Positions 7,601 to 15,422 of a stretch of 64,000 bases of DNA are shown in pieces. Within the stretch, counting starts at the first letter, position 1. Each line of letters starts with the position of its first letter. This DNA comes from JADJDM01 sp044352985 (GTDB lineage Bacteria > Bacteroidota > Bacteroidia > B-17B0 > Aurantibacillaceae). The position numbers were made by a program, and so were the translations under genes. The stretch lies in contig JBILCU010000007.1 of NCBI GenBank assembly GCA_044352985.1, positions 134,524 to 198,523 of the forward strand. The letters run 5' to 3'. The notes beneath the pieces were generated by a model that saw nothing but the letters and a program-made list of their open reading frames with translations, made no database searches and was not told the DNA's origin.

Positions 7601-10042
7601 GGAACAACAACAATTACGTATTTGAACAATGTAGGTTGTTCATCAACAGCAACATTTACAGTAAGTGCCAATCCAACAATAAGTGGCACATTGTCTGCCT
7701 GTGTTGGAGGAAGTACATTATTAACAGGAAGTGGAACGCCAGGAACTAATGCTTGGACATCTTCTGCAACTAACATAGCAACAGTTTCAGCATCGGGAAC
7801 TGTTCTTGCTGTTAGTCCTGGAACAACAATCATTACGTATAGAAACAGTGCTGGATGTACAACAACTGCTACATTTACAGTAACAGCAGGACCAACCATT
7901 ACAGGTACACTTTCAGCATGTGTTGGAGCAACATCTCAATTAACAGGAAGCGGAACAGCTGCAACAACAGGCCCATGGACTTCTTCTGCAACAACTATAG
8001 CAACTGTTTCTACAACTGGGTTGGTTACTGCAGTTGCTGCTGGTACAGCAATCATAACCTATAAAAACAATGCTGGTTGTTCAACTACAGCAACATTTAC
8101 TGTTTCAGCAGGTCCAACAATAACAGGAATACTTTCAGCGTGTATTGGTGCAACATCTCAATTAACGGGAAGTGGAACAGCAGCCACATCAAATGCATGG
8201 ACATCCTCTACGCCAAACGTTGCAACTGTTTCAACAGCAGGTTTAGTAACTGCAGTAGCAGCGGGAACAACAACAATTACTTATTTGAACAATGTAGGTT
8301 GTTCTTCTACAGCAACTTTTACAGTAAGTGCCAATCCAACAATTACTGGTACATTGTCTGCCTGTGTTGGAGGAAGTACATTATTAACAGGAAGTGGAAC
8401 GCCAGGAACTAATGCTTGGACATCTTCTGCAACTAACATAGCAACAGTTTCAGCATCAGGAACAGTTCTGGGTGTTGCGGCTGGAACAACTATTGTTACT
8501 TACAGAAATAGTTCAGGATGTACAACAACTGCTTCATTTACAGTAAATGCTACGCCTATTATTAATTCTGTTGCTAGTCAAAGTGTTTGTTCTGGACAAA
8601 CAGTTGCTGCTACAAATTTTACAAGTTCGCCAACTGGAGCAACTTTTAGTTGGACAAACTCCAATACAACCAATGGAATTCAGTCATCAGGAACTGGAAA
8701 TATAAGTTCATTTACAGCACCACAAACCAACACAATTATAAATTCACAAATAACAGTTACTGCAACTTTAAACAATTGCATAAGTACTCCAGTAACTTTC
8801 AGTTTAAACATAAATCCAAATCCTGTTATCACAAATTCTATAAATACTACAATTGCTTGCGCAACAGCAGCTGCAAGTTTAATTCCTACATCATCAGTTT
8901 CAGGAACTACATTTAGTTGGACAGCTCAAAACAGTGGTGCTACTTTAACAGGTTATACAGCAAACGGAACAGGATCAATTAATCAGACAATTACAAATTC
9001 AGGAAACGCGCCTGGAACAGTAGTTTATACTATTATACCAAATTCTAATGGCTGTGTAGGTTCTTCTGTAAATTACTCTGTTACTGTAAATCCAATTCCG
9101 AATGCTAACTTTAGTGTTGCAAGCAATACATTATGCGTTAATCAATCACCAGTAAGTTTAACACCTAATCAAACCGGAGGTTCTTTCAGTGGAACAGGTG
9201 TGAACCAAAATACATTCAGCCCATTATTAAGTGGAGTTGGAACTTTTACAGTAAGCTACCTAATTTCACAAAACAATTGCACGAATTCAAGTACACAAAC
9301 GATAACTGTTAATGCACTTGATAATGCTAATTTCAGTATCAATGATTTTTGTTTTGGAAATGCAGGACAGGCAACAATTACTGGTGTTCAAGGTGGGTCC
9401 TTTTCATTAATACCAAATACAAATGGTGAAACCATTTCATCAAATGGAATCATTAGTAGTGGAGTTTCTGGCACAACATATACAGTAACCTATACAACTC
9501 CTTCCGGAGGTTGTCAAAATAATTCTACGGATGCAGTAACTATTTTTGCTATCCCAAATACTCCTGTTGTTAATTTAGTAAATGATACATTAAGAACAAC
9601 TTCCAATTCAAATTCTTATTTGTGGTATTTGAATGGAAATTCTACCGGAACAACTACATCTTATTATGTACCAGGAGTAGTTAATGGTAACTATCAGGTT
9701 CAGATAACAAACAATAATGGTTGTAGTACTACTTCAAGTACATTCTCCTATCAGTTTACAGGAATCATTAATGTTGGTTTGAATACTCAATTGATTAAAA
9801 TTTATCCCAATCCAGCTAGTAATAAATTATTTATTGATTTAGATAAATCAATTGGTCAGTTAGAGTTTAAGCTTTTTGATTTAATTGGAAGGGAAATTTT
9901 AAAAGTTTACTCTACTGATTTAGTTTTGAGCGATAACACAATTACTATTCAGTTACCAAATGTAGAAACTGCAGTTTATTTTTACGAAGTAATTATAAAT
10001 CAGAAAGAAAAAATAAACGGTAAATTATTGATTCAGAATTAA
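4679..10042 (+). CDS. Secreted M43-family metalloprotease with nine Big_2 domains and T9SS type A sorting domain
   Basis: This is a 1787-residue exported protease. A Sec signal peptide ends near residue 19 (FLFAQ). The M43 (pappalysin-like) catalytic domain has the zinc motif HEMGHAFNLYH with His240, Glu241, His244 and His250, and the Met-turn segment LNYMDYTGC. A PKD-like domain and a GEVED domain (VRIDYNNNGSF to EIGDVEDYG) follow. Nine Big_2 (Ig-like) domains span residues 631-1293, then PKD-like repeats. The last ~85 residues are a T9SS type A sorting domain (IKIYPNPASNKLFIDLD, ending KINGKLLIQN), so the protein is expected to be secreted or surface-anchored through T9SS. The substrate is unknown. 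Large intragenic repeats make copy-number change likely. Confidence 0.93.
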   Translation: MKKILLINLLFIGSFLFAQLNNSTIINKLRCGTDDIHRELLNTDPLIREAQDYFENVIMPIAKNNANRQLNVIYQVPVVVHVVHKGEAVGTGSNISDADVKLGIKYLNNFWRKIAGTFGAGGGVDMQIEFALAVRDPNGNCTNGIVRKDLSANTAYVSSGVKLSSTTGITDATLKSSSRWNPLNYYNVYVVDEIDNKKCGDANGWTAGYAYFASSHGNTTDGAVMLNCSYLDATDVTFAHEMGHAFNLYHTFEGDRDTNADGTYESCPTNSAGTACGSGVGDCCADIPAHVRTIDIPNLYTDCGNTTSNTCVAGTTHQDHMLNYMDYTGCANEFTANQQTRAAAALTGQRSSFLQSNGNQSLVPPAAATVDFSASSNVACLGSTISFTDNSACTPNSYTNNGFPGITFSWTFTNNAGTTLTSNLQNPVITFNTAGTYDVTLTITNASGTRNLTRAGYIRVAAAPVTACTPTSTNVGGFAQTIYNVKLNTINKTTSQFTNVAYSNFACTDNTVLTDGQTYVISVSGNAGYTPAPQPEVFEVRIDYNNNGSFLDVGELVHSGSITAGTMNTLTANITIPTTAVRNTLLRMRVIGEYGTITTNERNCNASTDRFEIGDVEDYGVYIISTCTPPTITGTISACVGVTSQLTGSGTAATSNAWTSSAPNVATVSATGLVTALTVGTTTITYLNNAGCSTTATFTVSAGPTITGTLSACIGATSQLTGSGTAATSNAWTSSSPNVATVSTTGLVTAVAAGTTTITYLNNAGCSSTATFTVSANPTITGTLSACIGGSSLLTGSGTPGTNAWTSSATTIATVSASGTVLAVAAGTTIITYRNSAGCTTTATFTVTAGPTITGTLSACVGATSQLTGSGTAATTGPWTSSATSIATVSSTGLVTAVAAGTAIITYKNNAGCTTTATFTVSAGPTITGILSACIGATSQLTGSGIAATSNAWTSSTPNVATVSTAGLVTAVAAGTTTITYLNNVGCSSTATFTVSANPTISGTLSACVGGSTLLTGSGTPGTNAWTSSATNIATVSASGTVLAVSPGTTIITYRNSAGCTTTATFTVTAGPTITGTLSACVGATSQLTGSGTAATTGPWTSSATTIATVSTTGLVTAVAAGTAIITYKNNAGCSTTATFTVSAGPTITGILSACIGATSQLTGSGTAATSNAWTSSTPNVATVSTAGLVTAVAAGTTTITYLNNVGCSSTATFTVSANPTITGTLSACVGGSTLLTGSGTPGTNAWTSSATNIATVSASGTVLGVAAGTTIVTYRNSSGCTTTASFTVNATPIINSVASQSVCSGQTVAATNFTSSPTGATFSWTNSNTTNGIQSSGTGNISSFTAPQTNTIINSQITVTATLNNCISTPVTFSLNINPNPVITNSINTTIACATAAASLIPTSSVSGTTFSWTAQNSGATLTGYTANGTGSINQTITNSGNAPGTVVYTIIPNSNGCVGSSVNYSVTVNPIPNANFSVASNTLCVNQSPVSLTPNQTGGSFSGTGVNQNTFSPLLSGVGTFTVSYLISQNNCTNSSTQTITVNALDNANFSINDFCFGNAGQATITGVQGGSFSLIPNTNGETISSNGIISSGVSGTTYTVTYTTPSGGCQNNSTDAVTIFAIPNTPVVNLVNDTLRTTSNSNSYLWYLNGNSTGTTTSYYVPGVVNGNYQVQITNNNGCSTTSSTFSYQFTGIINVGLNTQLIKIYPNPASNKLFIDLDKSIGQLEFKLFDLIGREILKVYSTDLVLSDNTITIQLPNVETAVYFYEVIINQKEKINGKLLIQN
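6569..8557 (+). repeat. 663-bp higher-order tandem repeat encoding nine Big_2 domains
   Basis: Nine tandem domains of 74 or 73 residues fill this segment exactly (six of 74, three of 73). By sequence class they run A, A, B, C, A, B, C, A, B. A contains SNAWTSS.PNVATVS, B contains GTPGTNAWTSSAT, and C contains ATTGPWTSSAT. Equal classes recur every 221 codons (663 bp), and copies one period apart are much more alike than neighbours, at DNA level too. This is the mark of recent duplication of an A-B-C trimer rather than of single domains. Repeat number could vary by recombination. Confidence 0.93.
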
Positions 10043-10048
10043 TAACAT

Positions 10049-10077
10049 AATAAAAGCCGCAAACTGCGGCTTTTATT
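10049..10077. terminator. Bidirectional terminator between the M43 protease gene and tRNA-Leu
   Basis: A perfect 12-bp stem, AATAAAAGCCGC / GCGGCTTTTATT (10049-10060 and 10066-10077), encloses a 5-nt loop, AAACT. T-rich 3' sides on both strands allow it to end the protease transcript (plus) and the tRNA-Leu transcript (minus). Confidence 0.85.
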
Positions 10078-10079
10078 AG

Positions 10080-10163
10080 TACCCAGAGCCGGGGTCGAAC
10101 CGGCATGGAGGTGAATCCACTGGTGTTTGAGACCAGCGCGTCTACCAATTCCGCCATCTGGGC
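10080..10163 (-). tRNA. tRNA-Leu (anticodon CAA)
   Basis: The minus strand folds into a class II tRNA. The acceptor GCCCAGA pairs with TCTGGGT, with a G-U pair at the end and discriminator A. It has a D arm, an anticodon stem CTGGT/ACCAG with loop CTCAAAC (anticodon CAA, reading UUG), a long variable arm, and the T arm GCCGG-TTCGACC-CCGGC. The CCA end is not encoded. Confidence 0.95.
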
Positions 10164-10230
10164 ATTTTAAAATAACGAGCTGCAAAAATACTATTTATTT
10201 TAAATTATTGCCGAAAATCAAAAAAAAACA

Positions 10231-10260
10231 TTGGAATTACTAATAATTGAACTAAATTTG
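10231..10260 (+). promoter_or_regulatory. Predicted prs promoter
   Basis: TTG at 10231-10233, a 19-nt spacer and TAAATTTG at 10253-10260 give a full match to the Bacteroidota housekeeping promoter. The expected start site is near 10265, about 19 nt upstream of the prs ATG at 10284. Confidence 0.7.
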
Positions 10261-10283
10261 CGTCCCCAAAATCATTAAAATCA

Positions 10284-11216
10284 ATGGAATCAACTGTACG
10301 CTTATTTGGTGGAACTTCTACAAAAGTTTTGGCAGAAAAAATTGCCAACTCATATGGCAGTACCCTGGGTAATGTTAATTGTATTCATTTTAGTGATGGT
10401 GAGTTACAGGTTTCTTTTGAGGACAGTGTGCGTGGGCAATCTGTTTTTTTAATTCAAAGTACCAACCCACCTGCAGAAAACTTAATGGAGCTTTTGCTGA
10501 TGATAGATGCAGCAAAAAGAGCTTCTGCTAAAGAGATTATTGCAGTATTGCCTTATTTTGGATATGCAAGACAAGATAGAAAAGACCAACCTCGCGTAGC
10601 AATTGGTTCAAAACTAGTAGCAGATATGTTAGCTGTTGCCGGTGCAAATCGTGTAATGACAATGGATTTGCACGCGGATCAAATTCAAGGTTTTTTTAAT
10701 GTACCCGTTGATCATTTGTATGCTTCAACCATTTTCATGCCTTACATCAGAAGCTTGAATTTGGAAAATTTAACCATGGCAGCTCCGGATATGGGTGGAA
10801 GTAAAAGAGCAAATGCTTATGCTAAATACTTAAAAAGTGATATCGTAATTTGTTATAAACAACGTTCAAAAGCAAATATTGTAGATAACATTACAGCGAT
10901 TGGTGAAATTGAAGGGCGTAATATCATTTTAGTAGACGATCTTGTAGATACAGGAGGAACATTATGTAAAGCTGCCGATATGATGATGGAAAGAGGGGCA
11001 ATAAGCGTTAGAGCAATTTGTACCCATGGTTTATTATCTGGTAAAGCTTACGAAAACATTGAATCATCACAACTAACTGAGCTTATTGTTACTGATACTA
11101 TTCCGCTTAAAAAAGAAAGTAATAAAATTAAAGTAATAACAGTTGCTGATTTATTTGCAAAAGTGATTCGTAATGTTCATAGTTATGAATCTATCAGTTC
11201 ACACTTTATAGTATAA
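10284..11216 (+). CDS. prs: Ribose-phosphate pyrophosphokinase (PRPP synthetase)
   Basis: The enzyme makes 5-phosphoribosyl 1-diphosphate from ribose 5-phosphate and ATP, for nucleotide, NAD, histidine and tryptophan synthesis in the cytosol. The 310-residue length is normal. Visible motifs are LFGGTSTKVLAEKIA at the N-terminus, the ATP-binding stretch PYFGYARQDRKD, the metal-binding DLHADQIQGFF, and the PRPP-binding loop NIILVDDLVDTGGTL. Ribosomal protein gene rplY follows after 79 nt, a common order in the Bacteroidota, suggesting co-transcription. Confidence 0.98.
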   Translation: MESTVRLFGGTSTKVLAEKIANSYGSTLGNVNCIHFSDGELQVSFEDSVRGQSVFLIQSTNPPAENLMELLLMIDAAKRASAKEIIAVLPYFGYARQDRKDQPRVAIGSKLVADMLAVAGANRVMTMDLHADQIQGFFNVPVDHLYASTIFMPYIRSLNLENLTMAAPDMGGSKRANAYAKYLKSDIVICYKQRSKANIVDNITAIGEIEGRNIILVDDLVDTGGTLCKAADMMMERGAISVRAICTHGLLSGKAYENIESSQLTELIVTDTIPLKKESNKIKVITVADLFAKVIRNVHSYESISSHFIV

Positions 11217-11295
11217 AATAATTACTCGCGAAACAATAATTAATAATTGCTGAATCAGGGTGTAGCGGGGCACTGTGAAGCATAAAAAACAGAAT

Positions 11296-11892
11296 ATGAA
11301 AACTGTAAAATTGAGCGGTTCGTTAAGATCGAACGTAGGGAGAGCAGACGCAAAACAATTGCGTGAACAAGGTAAAATTCCATGTGTAATTTATGGTGGA
11401 ACAGAACAAATCCATTTCTCAGCAGAAGAGAAAAGTTTTAAAAACATCATTTATACTCCTGATGTTTGTCAAGTTGAAGTTGAAGTAGAAGGTAAGTCAT
11501 ACAGAACAATTCTTCAAGAAGCACAGTATCACCGTTTAACAGACCGTTTAATTCACGCTGATTTTTTAGAAATCATTGATGGTAAACCATTAACTATGAA
11601 TATTCCTGTTAAAACAATTGGTACAGCTGAAGGTGTACGTGCAGGTGGAAAGTTAACTATTAAATTACGTAAATTAAAAGCAAGAGGTTTAGCTAATAAA
11701 TTGCCTGACACTATTGATATCAATATTGAAAAATTAGCTATTGGTAAATCAGTAACTGTTGGTGAAATTAGTATCGAAGGTGTAGAACTGTTGAATGCTA
11801 AAAATGTTTCTGTTGTATCAGTTGATACAACACGTGCTGTTGCTCAAGCTGAACAAGCAGCTGCTAAAGAAGATAAGAAAGGTAAAAAATAA
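11296..11892 (+). CDS. rplY: 50S ribosomal protein L25 (general stress protein Ctc family)
   Basis: This protein binds 5S rRNA in the large subunit. It has 198 residues when started at the ATG at 11296. An in-frame GTG at 11275 would add seven residues (MKHKKQN), but the family normally begins MKTVKLSGSLRSNVG, so the ATG is preferred. The N-terminal L25 domain (REQGKIPCVIYGG, DFLEI) is followed by the C-terminal TL5/Ctc beta domain (NIPVKTIGTAEGVRAGGKL) and a lysine-rich tail. It lies downstream of prs, and a strong terminator closes the unit. Confidence 0.96.
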   Translation: MKTVKLSGSLRSNVGRADAKQLREQGKIPCVIYGGTEQIHFSAEEKSFKNIIYTPDVCQVEVEVEGKSYRTILQEAQYHRLTDRLIHADFLEIIDGKPLTMNIPVKTIGTAEGVRAGGKLTIKLRKLKARGLANKLPDTIDINIEKLAIGKSVTVGEISIEGVELLNAKNVSVVSVDTTRAVAQAEQAAAKEDKKGKK

Positions 11893-11907
11893 AACGTTTA
11901 TCGCTTT

Positions 11908-11938
11908 AAAAAAGCTGTCTCAAAAGGACAGCTTTTTT
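11908..11938 (+). terminator. Intrinsic terminator after rplY
   Basis: A 12-bp perfect stem, AAAAAAGCTGTC / GACAGCTTTTTT (11908-11919 and 11927-11938), with a 7-nt loop and a T-rich 3' arm lies 15 nt after the rplY stop. Confidence 0.85.
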
Positions 11939-12029
11939 ATTTTTAGGCTTACTGGTGTAAAATATTTTTTAGGACATATAATTTACAATATCAATTATAA
12001 AAGAATAATAAAAATCGAATAATCATTAC

Positions 12030-12281
12030 ATGAACCCAATAGAAAACGAAAAAAAAATGTTGACCATTTTGAAGATAAATGAGTACTTATGGTTATTTTT
12101 TATTATTGTGTCAATTTCATTAACAACATACATGTTAATCGTTAACGATCGTAGTCAAGCGATCTATTTTTTAGTACTCACTTTTATTTCAGGCTTATTT
12201 TATTCGTTTAAGAGAAGACAAAGAAAAAAACATAGTGAACGCATTATTAATGCAGAAAATTCAAAAAAGGAAAAAAATTAA
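12030..12281 (+). CDS. Small two-span membrane protein of unknown function
   Basis: This is an 83-residue frame with an ATG start. A charged N-terminus is followed by two hydrophobic spans, roughly residues 18-37 (YLWLFFIIVSISLTTYMLIV) and 45-60 (IYFLVLTFISGLFYSF). A very basic tail (KRRQRKKHSERI) should lie in the cytoplasm. No family is recognised. It ends by overlapping the last 4 nt of the convergent gene at 12278-12904. Hydrophobic spans and positive-inside charges support a real protein. Confidence 0.65.
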   Translation: MNPIENEKKMLTILKINEYLWLFFIIVSISLTTYMLIVNDRSQAIYFLVLTFISGLFYSFKRRQRKKHSERIINAENSKKEKN

Positions 12282-12904
12282 ATTCCCACTATTTGTTTTT
12301 TTAATTCCTCTCCAACAACAATTTGATGGAGTTTAATCCAGTTTTTAAATTCAGTAGAGAAATCATCTTGTTGGTTATTATAAAACCGTTTAGTGTCAAT
12401 TAAATAACTTTTGTTGTTTTTTAATGTGATGTAATAAATATCATGTCTGAACTCAATTTCAATAATGTGTTTGGCATGTATTATTAATTTGTTTTCGGAG
12501 GTGTAAAAGTTATTCTCTCTTAAATCAATATAAAGAGATTTCAATTTAAAGATAAAGTAAACGGAAACAATTTCTGCAACAAGTAAGGTTAGCGCCAAAA
12601 TCCCAAAAAGAAATATCTTATTTCCAGAAATAAAAAAAACAAAAGAGATAATGCTTAACGCACCTATTAAAATAATTCGTTTAGTTAAGAATCCGAGCGT
12701 ATAATAAAGGTATTTTTTGTTTTTTGATTGTTGTTTTTCTCCCCTTTTTTTTACATCAGCAATATGTAAAAAAAGATACAAGCAACTGCTTATTAATACA
12801 ATAATTAGGATGTTATTGTTATATGAAAATTTTACGGACATCACATAAATAGAAATGGATGTTGCTATTAATAATAGAAGATTTTTTGATAAATTGAAAA
12901 TCAT
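12278..12904 (-). CDS. Membrane protein of unknown function with a PH-like C-terminal half
   Basis: 208 residues. The N-terminal half has about four hydrophobic spans (near residues 8-25, 32-50, 75-95 and 97-120), split by a basic loop (KKRGEKQQSKNKK). The C-terminal half is soluble, with alternating beta strands (ENKLIIHAKHIIEIEFRHDI, then YYITLKNNKSYLIDT) and a final helix. That pattern recalls bacterial PH-like domains attached to membrane segments, but this is only a structural guess. No catalytic motif is seen. Confidence 0.6.
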   Translation of the reverse strand: MIFNLSKNLLLLIATSISIYVMSVKFSYNNNILIIVLISSCLYLFLHIADVKKRGEKQQSKNKKYLYYTLGFLTKRIILIGALSIISFVFFISGNKIFLFGILALTLLVAEIVSVYFIFKLKSLYIDLRENNFYTSENKLIIHAKHIIEIEFRHDIYYITLKNNKSYLIDTKRFYNNQQDDFSTEFKNWIKLHQIVVGEELKKQIVGI

Positions 12905-12991
12905 ATTGGAGTTAAAAAGGTAATAGTAATTAAATAAATCAAAAGCTAAATTATGGAAAGATTAATTTACTTCGTTTTGGTTTATTTTTAA

Positions 12992-13993
12992 TTAACTTAA
13001 TTTATCAGTAAGTAAACGAATTTCGATAGCCGGTGCTATTTTTTCATAAACGATATTGTAAACAGCATCTACAATTGGCATTTCTACTTTGTGTTTTTGG
13101 TTAATTTCATGAACACATTTAACTGCGTAATATCCTTCTGCAACCATGTTCATTTCCAATTGAGCCATTTTAACAGAATAACCTTTCCCTAACATGGTAC
13201 CGAACATCCTATTTCTACTGAACTGCGAATAAGCAGTTACCAATAAATCTCCAAGATAGGCAGAAGCTTTAATGTCTCTGTTTATTGGATGGACTTTTGT
13301 AACAAAGCGTTCTATTTCCTGGATGGCATTAGAAACCAAAACACTTAAAAAATTATCACCATAGCCCAAGCCATGACAAATGCCGCCAGCAACAGCAATA
13401 ACATTTTTTAAAACTGCTGAAATTTCGGTACCATAAATGTCATCGCTAGATGTTACTTTAATGTATCTGCATCGCATAAAATCTGCAAGTTCATTTGCTT
13501 TTTTAATTTCGTTACAAGCTATAGTTAGGTATGATAATTTCTCCATTGCAACTTCTTCAGCATGACATGGCCCTGTAATTACCCCAATTTGATTTAATGG
13601 CACTTCCCAAAAAGTATTTAAATACTCACCAACAATTAAATTAAATTCAGGTATAATGCCTTTTATAGCAGAAAAAACAATTTTATTTTTTAAATCATTT
13701 TCGCTTAATCGTTGAAGAGTAACATGGCAAAAAGCTGAAGGTATAGCCAGGATGATGATATCGTTTTCGGCAACGGCTTTTTTAATATCGGATGTTAGCT
13801 GGATTTTTTCAATATCAAATTCAACTGAGCTTAAATATCTTGGATTATGTTTGTATTTGTTTATGTAATCAACATCTTCTTGTTTTCTGGTGTACCAGCT
13901 TATGTAATTTACATTATTAAGTAGTATTTTTATAATAGCAGTAGCCCAACTGCCGCTTCCTATAACTGCAATTTTAAAATTCTTATTGATCAC
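12992..13993 (-). CDS. gpsA: Glycerol-3-phosphate dehydrogenase [NAD(P)+]
   Basis: The enzyme reduces dihydroxyacetone phosphate to sn-glycerol 3-phosphate, the backbone for membrane phospholipids. The 333-residue length is typical. The N-terminal Rossmann motif is IAVIGSGSWATA. The segment AVLKNVIAVAGGICHGLGYGDN contains the conserved catalytic lysine, and SAYLGDLLVTAYSQFSRNR is also characteristic. It lies 11 nt downstream of the exonuclease gene at 14005-14706, suggesting co-transcription. Confidence 0.95.
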   Translation of the reverse strand: MINKNFKIAVIGSGSWATAIIKILLNNVNYISWYTRKQEDVDYINKYKHNPRYLSSVEFDIEKIQLTSDIKKAVAENDIIILAIPSAFCHVTLQRLSENDLKNKIVFSAIKGIIPEFNLIVGEYLNTFWEVPLNQIGVITGPCHAEEVAMEKLSYLTIACNEIKKANELADFMRCRYIKVTSSDDIYGTEISAVLKNVIAVAGGICHGLGYGDNFLSVLVSNAIQEIERFVTKVHPINRDIKASAYLGDLLVTAYSQFSRNRMFGTMLGKGYSVKMAQLEMNMVAEGYYAVKCVHEINQKHKVEMPIVDAVYNIVYEKIAPAIEIRLLTDKLS

Positions 13994-14004
13994 TATTTTA
14001 ATTT

Positions 14005-14706
14005 TTAGTTAACAAATACTACATTATCATTAGCAATTGGCTCATGAGTATTTAGCAGACAATAAACATTTGCTAAAGTAATCACATCTTTTCCGCAATA
14101 CTTTTTAATTTTTTCTAAATCTTTTTCTTCCCAAAAAACTCGCGCAACATCACTTCCGTCTATTTCATCTTTTGGTGATGGTAAATTAAAAACATGCGCC
14201 AATAAGTTAAGCGAAGTGTAATTTTTATAATCACCAAATTTCCACATTTCCATTGTGTCTAATAGTTTTACTTCCCAAGGTTTTTTGCCCGAGATGGAGA
14301 GTATTTTCGGTAATTTAATTCGGTTGATTAAAAATCTTCTGCATAAAAAAGGGAAGTCAAATTCTTTTCCGTTGTGAGCACATAAGTTGCTATCGTCGGA
14401 GTTATAGAATTTAGCAAGATGTTCTGAAAATTGAGTTAATATTTCCTTTTCATCAGTTGAAGTGAAAGATTTAATGTAAAATTTACCATTGTAAAAATTA
14501 CCCATAGAAATACATACCACTTTTGCAAATTCAGCATAAACTCCAGCTTTTTCATAGCGTTGTTCGGGAGTTTCGGTTTCATTATATAGCCATTTTTTAT
14601 CCCAAAGTGCTTTTGTGTCTTCATTTAAATCAGGATATTTATAAGTAACTGGGGCTGTTTCTATATCTAAAAATAAAATTTTGTCCAATTTGTTTTGCTC
14701 GAGCAT
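14005..14706 (-). CDS. DnaQ-like 3'-5' exonuclease (PolB-related)
   Basis: This is a 233-residue protein of the predicted 3'-5' exonuclease family related to the PolB proofreading domain. The acidic metal ligands of the DEDD fold are visible: FLDIETAP with Asp14 and Glu16 (ExoI), AHNGKEFDFPFL (ExoII), and KKYCGKDVITLANVY (ExoIII, YxxxD type). It is a stand-alone exonuclease, not fused to a polymerase. The substrate is unknown; DNA or RNA end trimming is likely from the family. It is the first gene of a two-gene unit with gpsA. Confidence 0.85.
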   Translation of the reverse strand: MLEQNKLDKILFLDIETAPVTYKYPDLNEDTKALWDKKWLYNETETPEQRYEKAGVYAEFAKVVCISMGNFYNGKFYIKSFTSTDEKEILTQFSEHLAKFYNSDDSNLCAHNGKEFDFPFLCRRFLINRIKLPKILSISGKKPWEVKLLDTMEMWKFGDYKNYTSLNLLAHVFNLPSPKDEIDGSDVARVFWEEKDLEKIKKYCGKDVITLANVYCLLNTHEPIANDNVVFVN

Positions 14707-14875
14707 AATACTATGTCTAATTATAAATGAATAATGATTTAAAATTCTAAAATTACTAATTCTTTGAATTAATTAATGATTCAGTTAGAATATTTACTTT
14801 TTAAAATTTTGCTAATGTTGCCAGAATTAAATTCATAAAAACAGCGCTTGATTTGTGTCTTTTTTTATTTCTTAC

Positions 14876-14906
14876 TTGTTTTTTTAAAGATAATATTATA
14901 TGTTTG
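14876..14906 (+). promoter_or_regulatory. Predicted promoter of the first small-exported/giant surface protein module
   Basis: TTG at 14876-14878, a 20-nt spacer and TATGTTTG at 14899-14906 match the Bacteroidota promoter consensus. The start site would be near 14911, about 35 nt before the ATG at 14946. No other promoter is evident before the giant gene, so both genes are probably co-transcribed. Confidence 0.6.
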
Positions 14907-14945
14907 GAAACTGCATTTATAAAATTTAGATTATAATTAATTAAA

Positions 14946-15422
14946 ATGAAAAAAAGCATATATTTAGTATTAGTCACCTCGATGCTTTTTTCATTTTCTT
15001 ATTCTCAAAATTTAAATTCTGAAAATGTTAAATCAATACTTCAATCAAGTACACTTGCAGTTTTTAGTGCGCAGAAATTACTTTTGTCTAAAGAGATAAA
15101 GCAGACGGGAGGGAATTTATCAAAATCGGTATTTTATCAGTTAAAAGCGATAGAATTATATAAGGAGAAAAAGTTGAACGAATCATTATGTTATGCTTTA
15201 TTTTCCAGAGAGCTTTCGAATGATATTATCGTTAAAGAATCAGGAAATCTTAATCCATCTTATAAGTTAAGTGATGAAGAATTAAAATTGAAATCGGGGT
15301 GTGTAAATACTGCCGATTTTTTTTTAAATGCCAGGAATTCAAGGAAAGATTTACCTGATGATGATAGTTATTTTGTTGACATGGAAAAACTTTTAACCTG
15401 TGGAATCAATGAGAACTACTAA
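14946..15422 (+). CDS. Small exported protein of unknown function (partner of a T9SS type B protein)
   Basis: 158 residues with a clear Sec signal peptide (basic MKKS start, hydrophobic core, cleavage near SFSYSQ). The mature part looks helical: SSTLAVFSAQKLLLSKEI, then SVFYQLKAIELYKEKKLNESLCYALFSREL, resembling helix pairs of TPR-like folds. Two cysteines (near SGCVN and LTCGIN) lie in the C-terminal part. No family is recognised. The stop codon overlaps the start of the giant type B gene by 14 nt, so translation of the two is probably coupled. Similar small exported genes precede the two other type B genes. Confidence 0.75.
   Translation: MKKSIYLVLVTSMLFSFSYSQNLNSENVKSILQSSTLAVFSAQKLLLSKEIKQTGGNLSKSVFYQLKAIELYKEKKLNESLCYALFSRELSNDIIVKESGNLNPSYKLSDEELKLKSGCVNTADFFLNARNSRKDLPDDDSYFVDMEKLLTCGINENY

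Noticed and set aside
7495..7899. A 134-codon minus-strand frame and repeated 69-111 codon plus-strand frames in the protease gene
   Set aside because: They recur every 663 bp with the domain repeat and are only shadows of the repeated coding sequence.
6569..8557. Regular repeats suggesting a CRISPR array
   Set aside because: The period is 219-222 nt within a 663-nt unit, it is in-frame coding sequence, and there are no short repeat-spacer units or cas genes.
11275..11295. Alternative GTG start for rplY
   Set aside because: The seven added residues (MKHKKQN) are not part of the L25 family N-terminus; the ATG at 11296 fits.
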